From contig NZ_JFZC01000041.1 in NCBI RefSeq assembly GCF_000648615.1, forward strand, positions 62,001 to 126,000: a stretch of 64,000 nucleotides of DNA, given 5' to 3'. Made by a program: the position numbers and the translations under genes. Numbering within the stretch: position 1 is the stretch's first letter; every line of letters starts with the position of its first letter. The notes below the pieces were generated by a model. It was given only the letters and a program-made list of their open reading frames with translations. It was not told where the DNA came from and made no database searches. Positions 24,247 through 31,718 of the stretch are shown here, in pieces. Origin of the DNA: Sporolactobacillus terrae DSM 11697 (GTDB lineage: Bacteria; Bacillota; Bacilli; Bacillales; Sporolactobacillaceae).

Positions 24247-24543
24247 CTATGCAATCCATAGAAGAGCGATAAAAGCAACGAAATTGGGAAGGCCTAAAAG
24301 AAACAAGCGGCTCATCATACCGGTTCGTTCGTTCCTGCTTTTCTTGTCTTCAGTTGCGAAGTTCGCACGGTTGCGGTCGCCACTGACTAATGCGCCGGAA
24401 GCTAGAGCGGAAATAAGCAGACAAACAATACCGATGACGGCGGCAATGCTTGCGAAGAAATCACGAAAAGGCGATAGAGCGCCGATGACAAAGAGCAGTA
24501 TGGCTATGGTTAATCCGGTTGCAAAGAATTTCAATTGGTTCAC
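24247..24543 (-). CDS. DUF5316-like small membrane protein
   Basis: A 98-residue protein with two N-terminal hydrophobic helices, a hydrophilic loop SGDRNRANFATEDKKSR and a final helix with GLPNF. The loop and GLPN motif match DUF5316, a Bacillus membrane family of unknown role. GAGGTGA lies before ATG 24543. It follows a 42-residue membrane peptide gene by 21 nt, so the two form an operon. Confidence 0.7.
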   Translation of the reverse strand: MNQLKFFATGLTIAILLFVIGALSPFRDFFASIAAVIGIVCLLISALASGALVSGDRNRANFATEDKKSRNERTGMMSRLFLLGLPNFVAFIALLWIA

Positions 24544-24564
24544 CTCAAGTGTTTTGTTGGGAGA

Positions 24565-24693
24565 TTAGTGCGCGATAAAAATGGCATAGACAATGAACGC
24601 TACCGCTGCAATGACGATCAGGGACATACATCCTGGTTTTCCGATAAATACGCGATCGAAATTGTCTTTTCTGTTCTTGTTCGATTCGAACAT
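24565..24693 (-). CDS. Small single-span membrane protein (42 aa)
   Basis: ATG 24691-24693 has AAAGGAG 6 nt upstream; the frame stops at 24565. The peptide has a charged N-terminus (MFESNKNRKDNFDR), then a segment with GKPGCMS and one membrane helix (LIVIAAVAFIVYAIFI). The good SD and tight spacing to the DUF5316 gene support it as a real gene. Function is unknown. Confidence 0.6.
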   Translation of the reverse strand: MFESNKNRKDNFDRVFIGKPGCMSLIVIAAVAFIVYAIFIAH

Positions 24694-25063
24694 GCTGCAC
24701 TCCTTTGCATTAACAAATCATTACGATTTTCTTACTGATTTTTCTGTATTTACAATCTATTATACATGATTGCCGGAAAAAATGCTGCCTCGGTGGTGTC
24801 ATGATAACGAATGCATCGTTGAGATTTCCGATTCCTCTGCATCATCTTTCGAGGTGGTCCCCCATTTTATTACGTGGAACAGCAGCAATTCATGTCCTCG
24901 CTTAATTCTCAATTATAAACGATAAGACAAAACGTGAATTCCTTTTGAATATAATAAAGTAATGATTATTAATTGATAAATAGTATATATAAAATCATCT
25001 GGATTGATTCTGAGTTCATTCTTAATTGTGATTTTTAACGAAATAATCCTATAATACGGCGAT
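24694..25063. other. Intergenic region between divergent genes
   Basis: About 370 bp, increasingly AT-rich toward 25060. It must hold the promoter for the 42-aa/DUF5316 genes, but no convincing hexamers, ORF or RNA structure was recognised apart from scattered TAATGATTATTAATTGATA-type sequence near 24960. Confidence 0.4.
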
Positions 25064-25145
25064 TAACAATGATAATCATTCTTTGTTATCAGCGTAATTA
25101 ATTGTGATTATCATTATCAATTAAAAAATATAAATGATAATAAAG
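25064..25145 (+). promoter_or_regulatory. Cluster of Fur-box-like sites
   Basis: Three matches to the GATAATGATAATCATTATC consensus: around 25064-25082 (centre AATGATAATCATT), 25104-25122 (minus strand GATAATGATAATCAC) and 25132-25145 (AAATGATAATAAAG). A promoter, TTGAAT (25148-25153) and TACAAT (25170-25175), follows. Iron or manganese control by a Fur-family repressor of the two VIT genes is inferred. Confidence 0.65.
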
Positions 25146-25254
25146 GCTTGAATTTCTAATAACAAGTGCTACAATTTTATGTATAGAATAAATGTTTCCT
25201 CGATGAAAATTAGAGCTTTTATTAATAGTGATCATTGGAAGGGAGCGCAGAGTC

Positions 25255-26001
25255 ATGTCAATGATGGAGAATAACGTCGAAAAATTGAAACTGAGATTGA
25301 AAGAGAATGAGACGCTAAAAAAATTTTTTCGTAAAAGTACATTAGCTCAGAAAGTTAACGTCCTGCGCGCGAGCGTGATGGGGGCGAATGATGGAATTAT
25401 TTCCGTTGCCGGCATTGTTTTAGGCGTTGCCGGAGCAACAAATAATAATTTTGCGATTTTTATAGCCGGAATCGGTGGCTTGCTTGCGGGAAATATCTCG
25501 ATGGCAATGGGAGAGTATGTGTCGGTCCATTCGGAACGCGATGCTCAGGAACGAGCGACACGAAAAGAGAAGCAATTATTGGCAACAAATTATGACCAAC
25601 AGTATCAATACATTTGCAAGCGGTTGGAGACGTCGGGGATTTCTCATGAGCTGTCTGAACATGCGGCTCAAGAAATGATGGCGCGTGATCCGCTCGGAAC
25701 GGTCGTTCGTGAGAAATATGGGTTTGATCCAGCACAGTTCACAAGTCCGTTTGCGGCCGCACTGGCTTCGATGCTGTCGTTTACACTGGGAGCATTGCTT
25801 CCCCTTATGGCAATGACCTTGTTGCCCGCTCAATGGAAGACCATTGGAACGATGCTCGCTGTCGTATTCGCGCTCATGATTACAGGGTACAGCGCCGCTG
25901 CCTTGGCGCGCACCAATCGATCCCGCAGCGTCTTTCGCAATGTAGTGGCGGGCTTGCTGACGATGCTTGTCACTTACTTTATCGGAAGTCTATTTGCCTA
26001 A
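25255..26001 (+). CDS. VIT1/CCC1-family metal transporter, copy 1
   Basis: A 248-residue membrane protein. The family signature MGANDGIISVAGIVLGVAGA and the metal-binding helix GGLLAGNISMAMGEYVSVHSERD lead into a cytoplasmic loop (RATRKEKQL...HAAQEMMARDPLGTVVREK) and three further helices. ATG 25255 has GAAGGGAG upstream. The VIT/CCC1 family moves Fe(II) or Mn(II), by proton exchange in plants and yeast. It pairs with the next gene, and Fur-like boxes lie upstream. Confidence 0.88.
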   Translation: MSMMENNVEKLKLRLKENETLKKFFRKSTLAQKVNVLRASVMGANDGIISVAGIVLGVAGATNNNFAIFIAGIGGLLAGNISMAMGEYVSVHSERDAQERATRKEKQLLATNYDQQYQYICKRLETSGISHELSEHAAQEMMARDPLGTVVREKYGFDPAQFTSPFAAALASMLSFTLGALLPLMAMTLLPAQWKTIGTMLAVVFALMITGYSAAALARTNRSRSVFRNVVAGLLTMLVTYFIGSLFA

Positions 26002-26022
26002 GGATTCAGGAGATGAGTTTCA

Positions 26023-26712
26023 TTGATTCAGAGTAAGGTAACGAAACAGACCATGAGTGAAAAATTAAATACACTAAGAGCCGGCGTGCTCGGTTCGAAT
26101 GATGGAATCTTGACCGTTGTCGGCGTGCTGTTCAGTGTGGGTGCGGCAACGACGAACCACTTCACAATCTTGATCGCCGGATTATCCGACTTGATTGCCT
26201 GCGCGTTCTCAATGGCAGCAGGAGAATATGCATCGGTTAGTACGCAAAAAGATACGGAACATGCGGTTGTGGAAAAAGAACGGTCACTGCTTGAAAGCAA
26301 TCGTGCGCTTCAGCTGCAGCAGGTTGCGGACTATTATCAAACGAAAGGGGTAACAAGCAAAACAGCGTACGCGATTGCCCAAGAACTGATGGTACGCCGC
26401 CCATTACAAACCGTTGTCGACGTAAAGCACAACATTCAATTGGGTCATTATATGAATCCTTGGTTTGCCGCATGTGCCTCTTTGATCTCTGCGGCGATGG
26501 GCGGCTGCCTGCCCCTTCTCGCCCTTACCTTTCTTCCTGGAAACGCGCAATGGCCGGGAACAATCGGTGCAGTCATTCTGTCCGTAGCACTTACCGGGTT
26601 TCTTGGCGCGAAGCTTGGCCGAGGATTTGTTAAAAAAGCGATTATTCGTAATGTGATCATAGGGATTGTTACAATGCTGATCCATTATTACGTCGGTGTG
26701 CTGATTGTTTGA
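26023..26712 (+). CDS. VIT1/CCC1-family metal transporter, copy 2
   Basis: A 229-residue paralogue of the preceding gene: LGSNDGILTVVGVLFSVGAA, then AFSMAAGEYASVSTQKDTE, and a shorter cytoplasmic loop. The start is a TTG (26023) with AGGAGATGAG upstream, 21 nt after copy 1. The two genes form one operon and may act as a heteromeric transporter or have different metal preferences. Confidence 0.87.
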   Translation: MIQSKVTKQTMSEKLNTLRAGVLGSNDGILTVVGVLFSVGAATTNHFTILIAGLSDLIACAFSMAAGEYASVSTQKDTEHAVVEKERSLLESNRALQLQQVADYYQTKGVTSKTAYAIAQELMVRRPLQTVVDVKHNIQLGHYMNPWFAACASLISAAMGGCLPLLALTFLPGNAQWPGTIGAVILSVALTGFLGAKLGRGFVKKAIIRNVIIGIVTMLIHYYVGVLIV

Positions 26713-26848
26713 AAACAGCGTGCCCGTCATGATTTAAAGGCGGGTTAGGGTTGTGCTGCAAGGAGGCTGTAGTCCCGCTCTTTTCAACGAATTCGTGACA
26801 ATGGATGCGCCTAATTAAATTATTCGGATAAAAATACTAAGAATTATC

Positions 26849-26877
26849 TTGACGCTTGCAATTATTTTAGATACACT
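26849..26877 (+). promoter_or_regulatory. Promoter of the SAM riboswitch transcript
   Basis: TTGACG (26849-26854) and TACACT (26872-26877) with 17-bp spacing, 20 bp upstream of the S-box. Confidence 0.75.
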
Positions 26878-26897
26878 CAATACACCAACTGAATCAT

Positions 26898-26999
26898 TCT
26901 TATCAAGAGCGGGGGAGGGACTGGTCCAATGAACCCCGACAACCAGCATTTGCACGATGTATGGTGTCACATCCAGCAGATTCATTCTGAGAGATAAGA
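26898..26999 (+). ncRNA. SAM-I (S-box) riboswitch
   Basis: The conserved segments are all present in order: CTTATCAAGAGCGGGGGAGG, GACTGGTCCAATGAACCCCG, ACAACCAGC, GATGTATGGTGTCACATCC and the closing GAGAGATAAGAA. This class turns off downstream expression when S-adenosylmethionine is plentiful. A 15-bp-stem terminator follows, then a decayed ABC ATPase and a YxeP-like amidohydrolase. Confidence 0.96.
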
Positions 27000-27019
27000 A
27001 TAATAGCAGCGAACGTTGC

Positions 27020-27059
27020 GACGGCTATTTTTCTTCGACTCAAGAAAAATAGCCGTTTT
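27020..27059 (+). terminator. SAM riboswitch terminator
   Basis: ACGGCTATTTTTCTT (27020-27034) pairs perfectly with AAGAAAAATAGCCGT (27041-27055), then TTTTT. Confidence 0.9.
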
Positions 27060-27080
27060 TCTGTACACGATTCGTGTAAG

Positions 27081-27292
27081 GGCAGCGTTCGCGGGCAAAG
27101 TTCCATGGTATTCCAACATAATAACTTGTTCAAAAATAAGACCGTACTTGAAGATGTAACGGAAAGTCTTAGTGTCGTCTCGAGAAGAACGAGGAACTGG
27201 TCGAGGATTCGAAACCAAAAGAACGCTTTGAAAACAGCAAACGTGTGCGCACGCAAGCTTTTCTGCAAAAACTGACGTATGAGGAGGATTGA
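27081..27292 (+). pseudogene. Decayed amino acid ABC ATPase (YxeO/TcyN-like)
   Basis: Two fragments of one ATPase gene survive in different frames. Fragment 1 (27081-27179) reads RGQSSMVFQHNNLFKNKTVLEDV, the Q-loop region. Fragment 2 (27191-27292) reads EELVEDSKPKERFENSKRV then RTQAFLQKLTYEED, the C-terminal tail, ending 1 nt before the amidohydrolase ATG. About 120 residues including Walker B and the signature motif are missing, as are the N-terminal Walker A and everything upstream. In B. subtilis yxeO (ATPase) directly precedes yxeP (amidohydrolase), so an SBP-permease-ATPase set was probably deleted here. Confidence 0.75.
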
Positions 27293-27293
27293 C

Positions 27294-28460
27294 ATGACTC
27301 AGATTAAGGAAACTTTGCAAACATTAGAACCGCTCTTTCACTGGTTTCATCGCCATCCGGAACTCGCGCTTAGCGAATTTGAAACAACGAAAAAAATCAA
27401 ACAGGTGCTGACCGAGCACGCGATTGAGCTTTTGCCCAACCCGCTGGATACCGGTGTTTTCGCAAAGATCGGTGGCAAGCATGACGGACCATTGATTGCG
27501 CTTCGAGCGGATATTGATGCACTGCCGATTAACGAGGAGTCAGGGCTGACCTACTCTTCTGAGTATCCCAATCGGATGCATGCCTGTGGTCATGATTTTC
27601 ACTTAACCAATTTACTTGCGACAGCCATCGAATTGAAAAAAATTGAAGATGAGCTGAACGGAACAGTCTTGCTTATTTTCCAACCGGCGGAAGAAGTCGA
27701 TCATGGTGCAGACAAGGTTGTGCAGACCGGCATCTTAGAGGGTGTGGAAGCGATCTTTGGTCTTCACGTCAATACAGAACTACGGGCGGGCGTTGTGGGT
27801 ATAAAAGAAGGCAATTTGAATGCCGCGGTTGATCGCTTCTTTGTTTCGTTTACAGGAAAAGGAGGGCATGCCGCTCATCCTGAAGATGCGAATGATGTGA
27901 TTGTTGCGACAGGGCAGTTGATCGGTGCCGCTCAATCAATTGTCAGCCGCAATATCAGTCCTTTCGAACCAGGTGTGGTGTCGATTACACACATTGAAGC
28001 TGGAAAGACATGGAATGTCCTACCGAGTACCTCCTTGCTTGAAGGGACGGTTCGCTCATACGCGCCAAGCGTTCGCGGGCAAATCAAAGCCCGTTTGCAG
28101 GAGGTGACGCGTGGCATAGCCGCTACCAATGGCATTAGCGGTGCATTTAAATGGGTGGATGGTGCGCCGGCCGTGGTGAATGACCACCGCTTAACGAAAC
28201 TGGTTGCGTCTGTAGCAAAGGAGCAGAACTTTGATGTTGTTCCTCTGAATCCAAGTATGGGCGGCGAAGATTTTTCATCCTATCAACAGGTGATTCCCGG
28301 CACCTTTTTCAATGTTGGTGTTTCTTCGGACTATCCGGTGCATAACAGCAAATTTAAGGCGGATCCGAAAGCCTTTGAAACATCCGTTCCTCTTTTCATT
28401 GCATTAGTCAAAGCCTATTTTGAAAGGGGCTTAAGCGATGGTGAAACGCTTCTATCCTGA
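27294..28460 (+). CDS. M20D amidohydrolase, YxeP/YtnL-like N-acyl amino acid deacylase
   Basis: A 388-residue M20D metallopeptidase: HWFHRHPELALSEFETT, RADIDALPINEESGL, HACGHDFH (metal ligands), QPAEEVDHGA and GGEDFSSYQ. Start ATG 27294 has GAGGAGG upstream. The SAM-I riboswitch and the upstream YxeO-like ATPase remnant point to a role in sulfur recycling: removal of the N-acetyl group from S-substituted or free cysteine derivatives, as shown for YxeP/YtnL homologues. Substrate is inferred from context. Confidence 0.85.
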   Translation: MTQIKETLQTLEPLFHWFHRHPELALSEFETTKKIKQVLTEHAIELLPNPLDTGVFAKIGGKHDGPLIALRADIDALPINEESGLTYSSEYPNRMHACGHDFHLTNLLATAIELKKIEDELNGTVLLIFQPAEEVDHGADKVVQTGILEGVEAIFGLHVNTELRAGVVGIKEGNLNAAVDRFFVSFTGKGGHAAHPEDANDVIVATGQLIGAAQSIVSRNISPFEPGVVSITHIEAGKTWNVLPSTSLLEGTVRSYAPSVRGQIKARLQEVTRGIAATNGISGAFKWVDGAPAVVNDHRLTKLVASVAKEQNFDVVPLNPSMGGEDFSSYQQVIPGTFFNVGVSSDYPVHNSKFKADPKAFETSVPLFIALVKAYFERGLSDGETLLS

Positions 28461-28574
28461 TTTTTTAACGATGTGTTCGGACCGATCATGCAGCCGGGGT
28501 CGAGCGCCAGTTTTGCCGGGACCAGCCGTGTTGGACGAGTGGCTCATTATGTGGTTAAGTCGCCACTGCTTTAA
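28461..28574 (+). pseudogene. Serine dehydratase-like N-terminal fragment
   Basis: Directly after the amidohydrolase stop, in the same frame, 37 codons read FFNDVFGPIMQPGSSASFAG then TSRVGRVAHYVV before a TAA. This fits the start of iron-sulfur L-serine dehydratases (consensus FFNDVxGPVMxGPSSSHTAGxxRIG). There is no start codon and the rest of the gene is missing, so it is a remnant, possibly left by the same rearrangement that destroyed the ABC genes. Confidence 0.5.
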
Positions 28575-28609
28575 AGCGTAGCCTGAATTGAGCGGATAAA
28601 GCAGATCGT

Positions 28610-28706
28610 TTTACACAATCTGAAAATTCTGCTAAAATATAAAGATGAGCGCTTCTTCCATTGTTATTCATAGTAATCGGACAGCACCTAGAAAGGTGTT
28701 TTTTTG
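28610..28706 (+). promoter_or_regulatory. Promoter and short attenuator of the serine acetyltransferase gene
   Basis: TTTACA (28610-28615) and TAAAAT (28633-28638) are 17 bp apart. About 60 nt downstream, CACCT-AGAA-AGGTG is followed by seven T, a small intrinsic terminator. An ATG at 28645, at or next to the predicted start site, opens a 47-codon frame (beginning Met-Ser-Ala-Ser-Ser) that reads through the hairpin. Confidence 0.55.
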
Positions 28707-28816
28707 TATCTTTATATTTAGGATCGTGGGCAGAAAGTTGCAGATGAGCAAAGTTTATCTAAAAAATGAAAGGATGATGCATCAGTAATGGAAAAAGACA
28801 AGAGTTTGGTGGTTGG

Positions 28817-29371
28817 ATGAAAAAATGGCGAATCGATATGCAGGCGAATGATCGGGTCAATGGAAAACTTGTACTCACCATTTACCGCTTTGGCAACTGG
28901 CTGTACGAAGATTTTAAAGTCCCGGTGTTTCATTGGCTGCTTTGGTGGAGTTATAAGATTTTGAATTTAGTTATTGCAAAGGGGTTTTGCAGTGCGGACA
29001 TCCCTGCAAGTACCAAAATCGGTGCGGGTCTTTACTTAGCTCACGGCGGCAATGGAGTTGTCATCCACGAACGGTCGGTCATCGGCGAGCGCGTATCAAT
29101 CCTTCAGCAAGTGACGATTGGTGAAAATTCTCATCACAGAACACATCCTGATGTTGGACCGATCATCGGCAGCGATGTTTATATCGGCGCCGGTGCCAAA
29201 GTGGTTGGGCCGATCAAAGTCGGCGACAGCGCAATTATCGGAGCAAACGCTGTCGTTTTAAAGGATGTCCCAGATATTGCTCGGGCAGTCGGCATCCCGG
29301 CCCACATCATCAAAAGCGATAAAATCATCTATACACGACATTCCCCCTCAGTAAATTTAAGGAAGAAGTAA
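28817..29371 (+). CDS. Serine O-acetyltransferase-like hexapeptide transferase
   Basis: A 184-residue left-handed beta-helix protein: STKIGAGLYLAHGGNGVVIH, then VSILQQVTIGENSHHR, then DVYIGAGAKVVGPIKVGDSAIIGANAVVLKDVP. These are CysE/SAT-type hexapeptide repeats with the AHGGNGVVIH active-site loop. It is shorter than standard CysE and lacks the long N-terminal helical domain. The start ATG overlaps the stop of a 10-codon ORF (ATGA), which itself overlaps the previous short frame. It may acetylate serine or another hydroxyl acceptor; the neighbouring sulfur genes favour cysteine synthesis. Confidence 0.75.
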   Translation: MKKWRIDMQANDRVNGKLVLTIYRFGNWLYEDFKVPVFHWLLWWSYKILNLVIAKGFCSADIPASTKIGAGLYLAHGGNGVVIHERSVIGERVSILQQVTIGENSHHRTHPDVGPIIGSDVYIGAGAKVVGPIKVGDSAIIGANAVVLKDVPDIARAVGIPAHIIKSDKIIYTRHSPSVNLRKK

Positions 29372-29699
29372 GAACTCAGCCGTTCAGCACGTCTCATCAA
29401 AAGGCATCTCCCAACTGGCGGAGCTTCATGATCACGCCCAACCTTGACAAGGCAAGGAACGTCAACTGAAAAGCAGCATGTGTCAAAAATTCGTGATCCT
29501 CGAATGCAGATAAGTGCTCAGAGGCGGTCGGACTTTACAAACGGAGAGCGTTTAACTAAACTAAAGGTAATCAAACGAACGGAAGGGTGAACCAAGGGCC
29601 GATGAAAAACTAATCCTATTTTTGAAGCTGATAACTGAGGGACGTTGAAACAGTAGCTTTTTTCTGTCTTCATGCCTTCAGTCGGATGTTCAGAGTAGG

Positions 29700-29759
29700 A
29701 TGGTTTTCTTCGCTCGTGCCCAAAAAGAGTGGATCTCTTTTTGCTGTTCACCAAAGTGA
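29700..29759 (+). CDS. Possible ABC-F leader peptide (19 aa)
   Basis: ATG 29700 to TGA 29757-29759 encodes MVFFARAQKEWISFCCSPK, ending 1 nt before the attenuator terminator. There is only a weak SD (GGATG/GAG upstream). Antibiotic-inducible ABC-F genes often have such translated leaders, so a stalled ribosome here could block terminator folding. The case rests on position. Confidence 0.35.
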   Translation: MVFFARAQKEWISFCCSPK

Positions 29760-29795
29760 TGCCGCCTATTCTGAAGCCGGATAGGGGGCATTTTT
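29721..29795 (+). terminator. Attenuator upstream of the ABC-F gene
   Basis: A perfect 9-bp hairpin CAAAAAGAG (29721-29729) / CTCTTTTTG (29735-29743) is followed by a terminator GCCGCCTAT (29761-29769) / ATAGGGGGC (29781-29789) with TTTTT (29791-29795), just 38 nt before the ABC-F start. This matches attenuation-controlled ribosome-protection genes. Confidence 0.7.
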
Positions 29796-29832
29796 CTGTC
29801 CCCGGATATTGAATGAAAATGGGGATGATGCA

Positions 29833-31401
29833 ATGGTTTTACTTGAGGCAATGAAGATCAAACACTCGGTCAAAGATCGGCTACTGTTTGCCATCGATCA
29901 ATTATACGTGCATGAGAAGGATCGGATTGGTCTGGTTGGACGAAACGGAAGCGGGAAGACGACACTGCTCAATATACTTGCGAAAAAGCTGACTCCGGAG
30001 GAAGGAACCGTGATCCAACGGGCATCATGTGACCTGCTGCCTCAGCTGAAACGCGCGGATACGACCAAAAGCGGCGGTGAAGTGACGCAGGCATACATTC
30101 AGGAGGCACTGCTTAGGGCGCCGGAACTCTTGCTCGCTGATGAGCCAACCACAAATCTTGATCTTGAGCATATTGAGTGGCTGGAAAAGAAATTGAATGC
30201 CTGGCAAGGCGCATTGATCCTTGTGTCGCATGACCGTGCCTTTCTCGACCACTTGTGCACGACAATCTGGGAGATTGAGGATGGGAAGCTAACGAAATAC
30301 ACGGGCAATTACAGCGCCTACGAAAAACAAAAAGAAGCCCAACGCGCCGAGCAGCAACTTGCTTATGAAAAATATGAGAAGAAAAAGCGCCAACTGGAGG
30401 ATGCGCTGCAATTAAAGGTGAGGAAAGCTGAGCGGGCCACGAAAAAGCCGAAACATGTGAGTGCATCCGAATCAAAGATTACAGGTGCACGGCCCTATTT
30501 CGCAAAAAAACAGAAGAAGCTGCAGAAAACGGCAAGTTCCATTGAAACACGCCTGGATCAATTGGAAAAGGTTGATAAGGTTAAAGAAGTCGAACCGATC
30601 AAAATGGCTTTGCCCAATGCCGATGCATTTAAAAACCGAATCATTTTTCGCGTGAAGGATGTATCTGGGCAGATTGGCGAACGGGTGCTGTGGAAGCGTG
30701 CACGTTTTCTTATTCGCGGCGGCGATAAACTGGCAGTCATTGGTCCGAACGGGAGCGGGAAGACGACACTGATTAAAAAAATCATTCACCAAGAAGCAGG
30801 AATTTCACAATCGCCTTCGGTTAAAATTGCTTATTTCAGTCAGAACTTGAACATTTTAGATGAAAAACAGTCGATTCTTGAGAATGTCCGTGTCTCATCC
30901 AAACAGAGTGAAACCTTGATTCGAACGGTACTGGCACGGATGCATTTTTACCGCGATGCTGTCGAAAAACCGGTTGACGTACTTAGCGGTGGTGAACGCG
31001 TCAAAGTCGCGCTAACCAAACTCTTTTTAAGCGAGATGAATACACTGATTCTGGATGAACCGACGAACTATCTTGATTTGGAAGCCGCTTCAGCGCTTGA
31101 ATCACTGCTTAAGGACTATGAAGGAACCGTGATCTTCATCTCCCATGATCGTCGCTTTATTGAGCGTGTCGCGACGCGGGTGCTTGAGATCCGTAATCAG
31201 AAAATCACCCTTTTCGAAGGAAGCTATCGGCAGTTCCGAAACCGGAAACCGAAAAAGAAACACGACGTGAAACAGGACCAGCGGCTGATTATTGATACAA
31301 AGATGACCGAGGTGCTCAGCCGGTTGAGTATTGAACCATCGTCTGAATTGGAGGAAGCGTTCCAGAAGCTTTTAAAAGAAAAGAAAGAGCTTGAACAGTA
31401 A
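29833..31401 (+). CDS. ABC-F ribosomal protection protein (Vga/VmlR-like)
   Basis: A 522-residue soluble twin-ATPase protein without membrane helices: [16 protein letters not shown] and LLLADEPTTNLD in domain 1; GPNGSGKTTLIK, LSGGERVKV and LILDEPTNYLDLEA in domain 2. A charged linker of about 90 residues (ARD-type, YEKYEKKKRQLEDALQLK) separates them, and a C-terminal extension of about 60 residues follows, as in VmlR. ATG 29833 has GGGGAT upstream. By family it releases lincosamide, streptogramin A or pleuromutilin antibiotics from the ribosome. The leader terminator suggests antibiotic-inducible expression. Confidence 0.85.
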   Translation: MVLLEAMKIKHSVKDRLLFAIDQLYVHEKDRIGLVGRNGSGKTTLLNILAKKLTPEEGTVIQRASCDLLPQLKRADTTKSGGEVTQAYIQEALLRAPELLLADEPTTNLDLEHIEWLEKKLNAWQGALILVSHDRAFLDHLCTTIWEIEDGKLTKYTGNYSAYEKQKEAQRAEQQLAYEKYEKKKRQLEDALQLKVRKAERATKKPKHVSASESKITGARPYFAKKQKKLQKTASSIETRLDQLEKVDKVKEVEPIKMALPNADAFKNRIIFRVKDVSGQIGERVLWKRARFLIRGGDKLAVIGPNGSGKTTLIKKIIHQEAGISQSPSVKIAYFSQNLNILDEKQSILENVRVSSKQSETLIRTVLARMHFYRDAVEKPVDVLSGGERVKVALTKLFLSEMNTLILDEPTNYLDLEAASALESLLKDYEGTVIFISHDRRFIERVATRVLEIRNQKITLFEGSYRQFRNRKPKKKHDVKQDQRLIIDTKMTEVLSRLSIEPSSELEEAFQKLLKEKKELEQ

Positions 31402-31498
31402 GCGAGAAAAGGCAGACGATAACGGGCAATGATGCATTAAATAGGATAAAGCTGGCCAATCAAAGCAGATACGAAAACGCAGCGCGAGCAACGCAAGA

Positions 31499-31538
31499 AA
31501 ACGAGCGGAGGGAGGGTGAATCCCTACCGCTCGTTTTT
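31499..31538 (+). terminator. Intrinsic terminator
   Basis: AACGAGCGG (31499-31507) pairs with CCGCTCGTT (31526-31534), with an inner GGGA/TCCC stem, followed by TTTTTT. It lies in the 317-bp gap after the ABC-F gene; no gene was seen in the rest of that gap. Confidence 0.8.
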
Positions 31539-31718
31539 TGTCGCACGGCAATTAGGATTCTGGAAAACAACGCGCTTTATTTAAACAATGCTTGTTTTTC
31601 CCAAAGCACCGGGATGCATTGGCTGTGAAAATTTATTTTAAAGCATCTTTTGCTTATCCGCTCGAATCGATTTACTGATAGTATAGAGAAAGGTTATTAA
31701 GAATTGGAGGAGCGTTAC

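Noticed and set aside
29560-29610. T-box-like sequence GAAGGGTGAACC before the ABC-F gene
   Set aside because: It lacks the full T-box core and the stem I features, and an attenuator closer to the gene explains control better.
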